This document shows positions 1 to 8,849 of a stretch of 29,214 nt of DNA, one piece after another. Numbering within the stretch: position 1 is the first letter of the stretch; every line of letters starts with the position of its first letter. Source of the stretch: Entrophospora sp. SA101 (lineage: Eukaryota; Glomeromycota; Glomeromycetes; Entrophosporales; Entrophosporaceae); the NCBI GenBank assembly GCA_958430865.1, contig CAUDNR010004222.1:7248-36461 (forward strand). Direction: 5' to 3'. The translations under genes and the position numbers were made by a program. The notes beneath the pieces are model-generated. The model did not search any database. It saw only the letters and a list, made by a program, of their open reading frames with translations, and was not told the origin of the DNA.

Positions 1-30
1 TATACTATATATATATAATATATATAGCGA
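1..30. repeat. (TA)n low-complexity tract
   Basis: A run of alternating T and A sits directly downstream of the stop codon of the minus-strand membrane-protein gene at 43-1326. It is simple sequence with no other signal and is cut by the window edge. Confidence 0.8.
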
Positions 31-42
31 GGGGGTTTTTTT

Positions 43-1326
43 CTAGACATTGTCATAATTCTTGAACGTTTTATACTTTTCTAAATTTTCGGAAATCTGA
101 TCAATCTGATCATTATCCACCGAAAATTCAGAATTATTACTAAAACGTTTACTGTTATCGTTATCATTATTTTTATTATCATTATTTTTGTAGCCGAATT
201 TATTATTATCAGAAGAAATCATTTGTTGTGACGGAGATAATGTTGAGGATAAAGAAGTTGAAGTTGCTGATGATTTCAATTTTAAAGGTTTGTTACTTTT
301 ATAATCTTGATATGCACCTTTTACTACTATATATTGAAACACTGCCATTAGTGGCTGTATACCAGTTACATGCCACATTGAAGATAAAAATAAATTGGAT
401 AAACCTGCTGAACTGATAAATTTAACACGGTAAACGCCAAAAAAAAACCACCAAGGTGCAGCAATTAAAGGCAATATGGCAATATAAGTCATTGTATATT
501 TAAGCCTGTCCAATGCTACGCGTGAAACATTATTGTTTGTATAGTTATAGCTGGTTGTTGATTTTTCAAGCCTTGTGGTGGATGATTGTGAAGCAGATGA
601 AGGTGTAGAAGATTTAAATTGTTCTGATGATTTATTTAATATTAAAATAAAATTAATGCCATAGTAGATCCCAACCGTTGATAATAATAAATCATGAAAT
701 GTGTAAGCTATGTATTGTGCCATTGTCCAAATGTCTGCCAATCGATCATTTCCGTTATCTCTTGAAATTCCAGATAACATTGCAAATGGAAAACATGTTA
801 AAGTAGGATACAGTAACCAACAACATAATAAAATATTTAAGACTTTAGATGATGGGATGTATATGGTGCGCACTTTATAAAGATTGTTACTATCGTCATT
901 CTCACTATTATTTGAATGAGAGTAATTGACTGGAATTGTATAGATTATACCAATTATATAAGTTACAGCTCCATAACATAGCACAGTCCAACCAATCTCT
1001 TGGACCGCTTCTTTTTGTAGATAGCTTGTGTAAACGTCCAATAACATCAATAGTGAATGCAATCCGCGTAAATAACAGGCGATTGTCCAAAAAAACAATA
1101 AATTGTCAACAGGCAATGGCCTTAATCCGCCGTAATGATTAATGAACAATCCTTTCCACGTATATTTATAGCGATAAATAAACGTGGCTGTTCCAATAAT
1201 TGCTAAAATTGCATAAGTTATCAATGAGGTAATTGCTTCCATTGAAAACATATCACTCATAAAGCAACCATAAATTTCTATACGCCAATCACAAAATCTT
1301 AATGTTTCATTTTGATTATTATTCAT
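43..1326 (-). CDS. Seven-pass membrane protein, function unknown
   Basis: This is an uninterrupted 427-residue frame with no intron, by far the longest open frame in the window. I count seven hydrophobic segments, at about residues 29-50, 74-93, 112-132, 162-184, 203-227, 277-297 and 311-335. A polar loop of about 45 residues separates segments 5 and 6. The tail of roughly 85 residues is rich in Ser, Asn and Asp and probably disordered and cytosolic. The short N-terminus carries an N-E-T sequon and has no signal peptide, so segment 1 would act as the anchor. Seven segments with a Ser-rich third loop and tail resemble a G-protein-coupled receptor layout, but I see no diagnostic receptor motif and cannot name a family. 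The ATG used is the first in the frame. Existence of the gene is likely; its role is unknown. Confidence 0.8.
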   Translation of the reverse strand: MNNNQNETLRFCDWRIEIYGCFMSDMFSMEAITSLITYAILAIIGTATFIYRYKYTWKGLFINHYGGLRPLPVDNLLFFWTIACYLRGLHSLLMLLDVYTSYLQKEAVQEIGWTVLCYGAVTYIIGIIYTIPVNYSHSNNSENDDSNNLYKVRTIYIPSSKVLNILLCCWLLYPTLTCFPFAMLSGISRDNGNDRLADIWTMAQYIAYTFHDLLLSTVGIYYGINFILILNKSSEQFKSSTPSSASQSSTTRLEKSTTSYNYTNNNVSRVALDRLKYTMTYIAILPLIAAPWWFFFGVYRVKFISSAGLSNLFLSSMWHVTGIQPLMAVFQYIVVKGAYQDYKSNKPLKLKSSATSTSLSSTLSPSQQMISSDNNKFGYKNNDNKNNDNDNSKRFSNNSEFSVDNDQIDQISENLEKYKTFKNYDNV

Positions 1327-1344
1327 GGTGGTGAATCTGTACGC

Positions 1345-1382
1345 GAAAGTGTAGTGTGTGTGTGTGTGTGAGGGTGTGTGTG
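1345..1382. repeat. (GT)n microsatellite
   Basis: An imperfect GT dinucleotide run interrupted by GAGGG lies about 20 bp upstream of the start codon of the minus-strand membrane-protein gene, in its presumed 5' leader or promoter. It would read as CA repeats on the sense strand. Confidence 0.8.
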
Positions 1383-2752
1383 TTTTAAAATAATGATAAT
1401 AAAGGGGGTTTTTTTTAAAAAATAAAGAGAATGTAAAGATCGATATTTGTTATTGTTGTTGATACAAATAGTTTTCAGGAAAAATGTTTTCGCATAGCAT
1501 TTATATAATGGTCTTTGTAAAAGACGGCCGTGACACGAGGATCATTTTTGATTAATTGTAGCATGATAAAAAAAAACATTAAATATATATTAATAAATAT
1601 TTACATAATGCACATACACACACACATATTAAATGTTATCCAATAAACATAAACATGCATGCAAGGAATAGCTTAAATTCTATATACACTATTGGGCATA
1701 GTTTTAATTTGATAATCAATTACTAATCGAATTTATCGTACCATTATTAAATTCCATTTTCATTATCCTTTAGTGTTTTACTGATTTGGAAAACAAAAAA
1801 AAACTAGTAGCGTCATGCATATTACATAAAATCCTTTTGTCAAAATTGGGAGAACAGATGATCTAAATTAGACTATCACCTACTAATATGGAAATTGATT
1901 CTGGAAAAAATTTGAACTCCTTGTCGATCAATTAATATATATGTTACAAATGAATCCAAAACCGAGAAATATTATTATATTAATTGTCTTTATTGGTATT
2001 AGCTGAAAACATCATACAATGATTTCTATTTGTATATTTTATTTATAAGGCATTACAAACAAAGTTGGTAGCAACAATGTGCAAAGTATGTTTTACCTAA
2101 ATATATATTATTAATATGGAAATGTAAAAAAACCTAATAATTCAATGTGTTCGTTCGTTTATATAATCAAGGTTTCCAATCCAACTATTTTCCAAAAAAA
2201 AAAACTTTTGCAATAGTTTTGATTTCTCAATATTATTATTATTATAATAATGAACGTATAATCTCGGCGATTAATAAAAAATTAAATTTTGCTCAAAGTG
2301 TTTCGGCAACTTCGGCTACCAAGAGAGGTAGCTTCGACCGAAAAGTCTAACTTATATTAATTTATATTCATTCTTTTATTGGCTCTATTATGGTTTCAAT
2401 ATTATTATTATCATAGCCTGTTATCTATTTTTTTATTGCATGAAATTAGCGTTTATTCTTGTGTATATATATATGGAAAAAAGATCATGATTTTGTTAAT
2501 TTGTTAATTTTATAATTTGGAAATTTTATGACCGTTCAAGAGTTCTCTCCATGTTTTTTCTTTATAGATTTGTATAAAATTTAGAAATTCAAAATCTAGT
2601 CTAACACTGTTGATTGCCTTTCGCCATATTAAATATTAATTAAATTTAGCACAATCGAATTATAGTTTGATGATTGGTTCTTTTCTGATGGTAATATGTT
2701 CCATATATGGTAAAAGATAAGTGTGCTAATATTAATTAATGTATTTGGTTCC
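1383..2752. other. Intergenic, no gene seen
   Basis: AT-rich DNA with short homopolymers and a CA-rich patch near 1614-1626. Open frames are short and biased by low complexity (for example 2147-2350). I see no conserved protein fragment, no paired splice signals and no structured RNA here. Confidence 0.6.
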
Positions 2753-3357
2753 TGTTTCCTGTTCCTTGTTACACTTTAGTACTAATTTTTATTGGCCGAT
2801 CAGAAGGAACAGGAAAATGGAAGAGAAACAACGAATTTGTTGTTTCCTTGTTTTTATTTCTCATTTCCAAATTTGGAAACGACTTTTTAAAAAAAAATTC
2901 TAAAAAAATTGTACAACAGCAACAACAATAAAGTGTTCATCCAGTTCAAAAGGTAGCTTCTACTAATGATGACAATGCCAAAGTATTTACCCAGTTCAAA
3001 GGATAGTTTCTCCTACTAATAAATGTAGAACAATAACAACAAGTTATTTATCTGGTTCAAGGACAACAACTTCTTCTATTAATAATGACAAACAACAACA
3101 ACAAATATTTATCCGATTCAAAGGACAATTCGTCTTCATCAAAACTTTCATCAAATTCGTCTGAACCAGTCACTTCTTGAAATAGATTTAGAAACAATGC
3201 CTCTTTCGCAAGTTGGCATTTTAATAATAATTCTGCACAAATTTAAAATCTATCTTAAAAAAACGCGTAAATTTTATCATATAAAACAACGAATTTTCTG
3301 TTCAGCTGATCCTGATTCCGTTAATTAGTAAGCAGTACAACAAGGAATAGGAAACAT
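2753..3357. mobile_element. Non-autonomous element with terminal inverted repeats
   Basis: The left end (about 2753-2787) and the reverse complement of the right end (about 3324-3357) align over about 34 bp. The outer 18 bases, TGTTTCCTGTTCCTTGTT on the left, match at 17 of 18 positions, followed by a gapped match ending in TACTAATT. A further inverted copy of the end sequence lies just inside the left end (2803-2815, AAGGAACAGGAAA), which would make a subterminal hairpin. GAAACAAC and GTTGTTTC (2824-2845) form another palindrome. The interior has imperfect repeats at 2935-3135 and no intact frame. No convincing target duplication was found, so the exact ends are uncertain. It fits a MITE or an internally deleted DNA transposon. 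Confidence 0.55.
2935..3135. repeat. About 62 bp imperfect repeat, three to four units
   Basis: Units share the series CA-rich stretch, (G/A)TATTTATCC(A/G), GTTCAAAGGA, TTCTTCT/CTACTAATAATGA. The spacing is close to 62 bp, for example TTCAAAAGG near 2944, TTCAAAGG near 2995, TTCAAGG near 3056 and TTCAAAGG near 3117. The array is inside the inverted-repeat element at 2753-3357. Read on the plus strand it resembles a Ser-rich low-complexity segment, but no frame stays open. Confidence 0.5.
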
Positions 3358-4578
3358 GAAGCCCTTATCTATTACTATGTTTGTATCACTCTCGTTAATA
3401 TTAACGGCTCTGGTACAATTTTTATTTATATATATTTATTGTTGATATTTTCAAAATATTTTCCAGGTCCTTGATTTGGAATTTGTTTTTTAATCGCTTC
3501 ATTATTGTTATTTTTATTATATTGAGTTTCTTTAATTATTTCGTGTTTTTTTATTATTATATGTTTCTTTTTTTTTCATCACAAACACAAAATTTCAGTC
3601 GTTGTAATAAATCAAGACATCTAATTTTTAATTTTTTCAATGGTTGGCAGCTTTCCTGTTAAATTTCTGATTTAAAAGCTCTTGATTTTTTACTTTGAAT
3701 GAAGTTAACGGTGTAGGATTTACTTGTATGTGTTGCAAGGTTGGGTGACGAGAATATTTTGGAGTGTAAAAAGTATTTCGTCAAACGGGGTACATTTCAG
3801 ATATAGGTTTATTAAGAATAAGTGAACACCAATTAATTATATGATTTTTTTTAATTCATTAATACATTGGATAATATATTAAATTACATGCTATATGGAT
3901 AAAGCTTTTAATTCCCGACATGTTATATGCTAAAATGGGTAAAGTGGGAAAACGTTACATGCTTATAAGTAAAAAATTTCGAAAATTTTGGGTAAATTCA
4001 TTAATAACCTGGATGTTTGCCTCATGAATTTAGAATTATTCGAAATTAAAACTATTCTAAACTGATTTAGAAAATGAGCCCAGATTCCTAAACTGTTTCG
4101 AAACTCCTAAAAATCCAAAAATCAAACAAATATTCTTAATCTTAATCTTTATTTTTACTTATTTAAAAAAAAACAATAACAAAATACTATTATTAATAAA
4201 AATTTTAAAAACAATAAATTTTACAGTGAAATTTCAGGAATTGCAAATACATCTGGATACCACAAATCATGAAAGCCTTTAAAATTGAATGATCAGTAAT
4301 TCCTGCACGTTCTTTTAATAAAAAAAGTTTACTGAATGGTTGGGTGTGGAATACTATTGTGCCTTCTAGTTATTTTAGTTATTAAGATAGTGAAGATTAA
4401 GAAACATAAGAGTTAATTATGTCATTTTTATTTAATATAAAAATTATTACTAAAGATATTATTAACACTCTGGCAAGAAGAAGTGATATTAATATTAGTA
4501 TCATTTATTTATTATTATTGTTACTATTATTTAAATTTCAAAATGAAAATCAAATTTTATGTTCTACAAATTTTCAAA
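3358..4578. other. Intergenic, no gene seen
   Basis: AT-rich sequence with homopolymers and a slightly less AT-rich patch near 3720-3800. The 63-residue frame at 3471-3662 is almost all Phe, Ile and Tyr from T-rich DNA and is not credible as a protein. The sequence at 3961-4130, with repeated near-copies of TTCGAAA and CTAAACTG, may be an old repeat, but I could not find its partner in the window. Confidence 0.5.
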
Positions 4579-6183
4579 ATGTCTAAAAGTTTTTCAACAT
4601 TAGAAAACGTAAACAAATTATTCAAAAAACCAATCGATTCCAACAAGATGCTTTACCATTAAAATAAATATATTTGAGAAATTTGTAAATGACTTTGCAA
4701 AATTGATGAGTGAACCAGTTTTTCATGATGTAGAAATCAAAGCATTATAATAAACCTTTTAAAGCCAATTCCGCCATTTTGAAGGCAAGGTCTACATATT
4801 TTAATACTGCTTTATCAGGCAATTGGAAAAAAAAATCAGAAGATGGTATGATTTTATTTGAAAAAAAAAAAATATTTCTACAAAAATATTAAATATTTGA
4901 AGTTCTTTTAAGGTAAGATGAATTCAATTAACCATATTCAGTTATTATTTATTAATTTAATGTTATTTATATAATATTAAATATTTTTTTATTTATTTTA
5001 AAGATACATATATGATGGAATTATAATATAAATAATTTGAATGAAAATGAAATTCTTGAACTCCTTAAGCATGTGATGAACTTGGCTTTAATGAAATGAT
5101 TGAAATTTATAAAAATTATTTAATTATTGAAAAAAAAAGAATGGGTACATTTGAATATAATCTATGTTCATAAAATATCATCAAAACATCGATCATTTAA
5201 TTTACTTCAAGATTATTCTAGTGAATTATTTGATAAAAATCCGGAACCATTTTTAAAATCCAATAATACTTCAACAATTGAGAAAACTATGTTTATATCT
5301 ATATTAAAAATGGATGGTTTGGAATTGAATGAAATCGATATCTGGAATTATGTTGTTCAATGGGGAATAGGACATAATGAAGAATCAAAGAAAGATATCT
5401 TTGATTGGAACAAGAAGAATTTGTTGAATTGAAAAATATATTAGAAGATATCATTCTGTTGATAAAGTTCAAACAAATTAATTCTATAGATTTCATGATA
5501 AAATTGCATCTTTTGAAAGAGTATTTAATAAAGAATTATACAAAGAACTTATTCAATATTATCTTACCAATAGATGGCAACCAGATTCACTACTTTTAAA
5601 ATGTTCAAGAGGAAAATTGTTTAATGTCTAGTTGGATGGATAAAAAATATGAGCCATTTATAAAAAATATAAACCAAAAGATTTACCTTATGAATTTAAC
5701 TTAATATTCTGTAGGACTCAAGGCGGATTTTCAAGAGCATATTTTGAAGACAAATGTTATAATATAGAAGATGCTTTAGCCATATTAAAACTTAAAGAAA
5801 CAGGTGAATTGGTTGTTATAATCAGTTGGTTGGAGTACAAAAGATGGTCCTCCAAATGAACGTTATTGGGTTGAAGCTGACAAAAGTTTTATTTCAAAGA
5901 CTGACACAAGTCAAATAAAAAATTCAATACTAAGCAGAATTAGAACTACACAAAAAGCAATATTCAATGATATGAGAAGTTTTGATTGGACTGATGACGA
6001 TATACAATTTATTGAAAGTACTGTACATTTTAATGATTTAGCAATTTACAAAGGGTTTAATAATGTGATTATAAACCTCATAACAATGTTTATGAAAATG
6101 ATTTGAAGCTTAGAAATAATAATGATTCATATCATTTGTTAGAAGAATTCGAAATTTATAAAGTAGCAAAAAAAAAAATTTAA
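4579..6183 (+). pseudogene. Broken BTB-BACK-TLDc protein gene
   Basis: Pieces of one protein appear in order but in different frames. Near 4579 an ATG opens M-S-K-S-F-S. A BTB piece around 4690-4860 includes F-H-D-V-E-I and, after a shift, a stretch matching the BTB core (A-I-L-K-A-R-S-T-Y-F). A BACK-type helical segment follows at 5127-5430, including H-K-I-S-S-K-H-R-S-F-N-L-L-Q. The TLDc domain spans about 5690-6160 (F-N-L-I-F-C-R-T-Q-G-G-F, then G-Y-N-P-V-G-W-type residues, then L-A-I-Y). The ending E-F-E-I-Y-K-V and a TAA at 6181-6183 look like the true C-terminus. Stops and frameshifts break the BTB, BACK and TLDc parts, so no single spliced frame is plausible. BTB-TLDc proteins are an expanded family in glomeromycotan fungi, and intact members may act as Cullin-3 adaptors. 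Confidence 0.82.
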
Positions 6184-6281
6184 TGATATTTTAAATTAAT
6201 CAATAATATAATTTTTAGTATAAAATCATATGTAGCAAGTTTTTACCTCTAGATATTAATTTTCTTATTTCATTACTTCTT

Positions 6282-6560
6282 ATGCCTAAAAAAAGAGAAC
6301 AAAGAACCAAGGATATTACACTAATTGAAGAAGGATATAGTTTTTGTGAGATTGTTGAAAAGTAGAACCAAATTTTCGCTTCTAACTATGCAAAGACTCA
6401 AAAAAGAAGTATGAATAGACAAATGAAATTAAAACCCGATTTTGGCTGTCTTCACAAAGAGATGAAAGGTCAATTGTACATATAATTATAACTAATGAAT
6501 GTTCTATTGCCATTGATATTCAAAAGTCTTTAAATCTGAATGAGCTGTGGATGACCTTTT
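6282..6560 (+). pseudogene. Tc1/mariner-type transposase N-terminal remnant
   Basis: The frame at 6282 begins M-P-K-K-R-E-Q-R-T-K and runs into an L-I-E-E-G-Y-S-F-C-E-I-V-E-K helix like the first helix-turn-helix of Tc1/mariner transposases, then meets a stop. After shifts, a second piece around 6475-6550 reads T-N-E-C-S-I-A-I-D-I-Q-K-S-L. This resembles the second helix-turn-helix region, where family members have a T-x-x-E/K-C-S-T-A-V-D-I-Q-K-type string. The DDE catalytic part is absent. The remnant lies 100 bp after the broken BTB-TLDc gene, so the two may have decayed together. The family assignment rests on short motifs and is moderate. Confidence 0.5.
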
Positions 6561-6817
6561 TCATAATGTCCAAATTTTGCATGAATAAGTATTAATTAAA
6601 GTAATTAAAATAATTGATAAACTAACATAATCATATAATAAATAAATTAAATTAAATTATTTGCGTCATTTTACAAGCCATCGATACCAGTTAAATAATT
6701 GATTAAAGTATTTTATGCTATAATTTTTTTAAAGGTTTTTATTAAAATTCAAATTAAATATGAATGGATTTTTAAAGAGTCATTAATTCATTAATTAGCA
6801 TCCCATTTATTAATGAA

Positions 6818-8109
6818 TTATTTTCTCTTTTTTCCTTTACCGGTGGATTTACTTATTTTATTATTTGTAGACGTGCGACTTTTTTTTGCAGGTTTTGTTG
6901 TTGTTTCATCAGAAGATAAGGAATCGGGCATTTCTTCCTCCTTCTTGTTTATACCCAAAAAATAAATTTCAATTTATAAATCAAGAGAGATATTGTAAAT
7001 ATTAAATATTATTAGTATTGTAATAATAGTAACAATGATTTTAGACAAACTTTTGATACTTGATTTTTTTGATTTATGGTGGCGATTTGTGATTGTACAT
7101 TTGCTAATTCTTCTAGTAATCGACGAAGTTCTTCACGTTTTGTTTGTAATTCTATTACATTGATTTTAAAATATAAATTTTATTATATACAAATCTTCAT
7201 ATAATATGTGTGTGTGTGTGTATATAGTACCTAATTCTGGCTTAAATATAGAAAGGAAAAATTTTTTTAGTGATAATTTGATTAATTAAGGAATTTTCAG
7301 GAAGGTTTTAAAGAAGGAAACAAACATCTTCAGGTTTAGGTAGTTCGATCTTTAACCATTCTTCTTCTGAAATCTCATATCTAATATTTTGTACCGTGGA
7401 GGAAATGTCAAAGGGTTAATAAAAGTGTTGATGAAAATAAAAATAATAATTACACACAATTCTTTGTTTTTTTCAATTTTCTTCTTGATCTCTACTCGTG
7501 TAGGTTTACCTATAATAATAATAATAATAATAATAAACATTATTAATAAGATAATAACATGATTATCAATAAGAGAATTAATCCTTTACCTCCAGTATTT
7601 ACAATACAATTATTTTTGCGTTTTATGTCAGGACCTTGAATCTTTGAATTTTTTTCTCCGATTACCAATGGATCTATATGTAAACTTGCAAATTCTATGT
7701 GTGTGTGTATATAGTTATATATAATTATAATTAAATGAGGTAATTTTAAAAAAAAAAAAAAAACTATTTTATACCTGCTGTACTTTGTTGTCCCAACATT
7801 CTTTGTAGTTGTAAGTTCATTTGAGCATTTGTTTTACCTGGTAAACATTGTGATTCAATGATTTTTGCCCAATTCCCAATACCAAATTTCATTAAAGCTT
7901 TTCTAAAAACATCACATTCTTCTCTTGACCATCCTATCAAATTAAAATTATATAAATATGGTGATAATTATTATTTGAATTTTAATATCAAATTTACCTG
8001 GTGAAAGGGTACAATTCCAAAGGCTTGCAGAATCATTTGATCGTAAAATGTTTCTAGGGCCACTAGGCATGCTTTGAGGTTTCAGTGCCTCTTCTAAATT
8101 TGTTGTCAT
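6818..8109 (-). CDS. Single SANT/Myb-domain nuclear protein
   Basis: I rebuilt eight exons: 7998-8109, 7775-7933, 7590-7694, 7458-7509, 7326-7380, 7231-7240, 7051-7151 and 6818-6943. They sum to 720 nt, or 239 residues, with all phases closing. Residues about 37-90 form one SANT/Myb repeat: W-S-R-E-E at the first helix, F-G-I-G-N-W in the middle, then C-L-P-G-K-T and a helix ending L-G-Q-Q-S. A charged segment follows, then a short coiled coil (L-Q-T-K-R-E-E-L-R-R-L-L-E-E-L). The C-terminus is Lys/Ser-rich (K-P-A-K-K-S-R and G-K-G-K-K-R-K), like a nuclear localisation signal. A single SANT repeat suggests chromatin or DNA binding; the exact family is not identified. Exon six is only 10 nt. 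The gene is divergent to KISH, with 132 bp between start codons. Confidence 0.85.
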
Positions 8110-8241
8110 TGTGTGTATAATAATGTATGTTTATTTTCTAAATTTTTGATTGATTTGATCAACCAATCATTTATCGCCTGATAAACCAAAATTGTTAAAT
8201 TGTTTGAAAATTTAATTTTTGTAATAGTAATAATAATAATA
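8110..8241. promoter_or_regulatory. Divergent promoter between SANT gene and KISH gene
   Basis: Only 132 bp separate the two start codons, so both promoters must overlap or extend into the genes. At 8147-8169 the motif TGATTGATTTGATCAACCAATCA contains a CCAAT box, an inverted ATTG half and a central TGATCA palindrome, giving partial two-fold symmetry. No clear TATA box was assigned. Confidence 0.5.
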
Positions 8242-8726
8242 ATGGTGAGTATTAATAATGAATGTAATAAAAATACTCTTGTATAAATATAAATCTATTT
8301 AATAATAATTTAATATTGCTTTTATAGTCAGCATTATTTAATTTCCAAAGCCTTTTACTCGTAATCTTATTAACAATTTGTACCTGTACTTACATAAAAG
8401 CTCAGGCTCCAACTATGCTTGATAAAAACAAGACAGGGTTTGTATGATATAATGTTCTTATTATTGCTCTTTTTCTTTTTCATTCCTGAGACAATCCATT
8501 AGATTATTGAAACGTTATATTTATATAAAATGATAATAAATAGCCTTTTAGGTTTATTTTGGAAGTTTGCAAGAATAGGTAAATGAATTTTAATATTTAA
8601 TATAAAAAAATTTTATTATTATTTATTTAATTTATTTAATATGAATTGATATGAATAGGTGAAAGATTGAGTCCTTACGTCTCGCTGGCATGTATTGCAA
8701 CTGCCATAAAGATTCTTTTAGAATAA
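8242..8726 (+). CDS. KSH1: KISH/TMEM167 family protein of the early secretory pathway
   Basis: Four coding exons, 8242-8244, 8328-8437, 8544-8578 and 8659-8726, give a 71-residue protein. Human TMEM167A has 72 residues, so the length fits. The protein starts M-S-A-L-F-N-F-Q-S and has a first membrane helix at about 9-27. The conserved block L-D-K-N-K-T-G-L-L-G-L-F-W-K follows, then [10 protein letters not shown], and a second helix at about 56-70. Yeast Ksh1 and animal Kish are small Golgi/early secretory membrane proteins needed for secretion. The start codon makes up all of coding exon 1: ATG is followed at once by GTGAGT. The acceptor of intron 2 was chosen at 8543 because it restores the G-L-L-G-x-F-W-K motif; the later AG at 8553 would break the frame. 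Confidence 0.95.
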
Positions 8727-8849
8727 AAATATATTTTTGTAACAATATAAACAAAAAACAAAAAATACAACAATCATAATAATAAATAAATAAATAAAAA
8801 CAAATGTTTTTGTAAAATCCGTGTGTTTTTACAAGACGCGATTTTTTAA

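Noticed and set aside
908..1142. Overlapping short ORFs on both strands inside the membrane-protein gene
   Set aside because: They overlap the 427-residue frame, have no domain of their own and are frame shadows.
2147..2350. 67-residue plus-strand ORF
   Set aside because: Homopolymer and TAT-repeat content gives Lys and Tyr runs; nothing conserved on either side.
3471..3662. 63-residue plus-strand ORF
   Set aside because: Nearly all Phe, Ile, Tyr and Leu from T-rich DNA; no motif and no splice partner.
7352..7540. 62-residue minus-strand ORF beginning with poly-Ile
   Set aside because: It reads through introns of the SANT gene; only the part at 7458-7509 is a true exon, and it is in this frame by chance of phase.
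8553..8553. Alternative splice acceptor in KISH intron 2 (TTTTAG before GTTTAT)
   Set aside because: It would shift the frame and remove the conserved G-L-L-G stretch; the acceptor at 8543 restores it.
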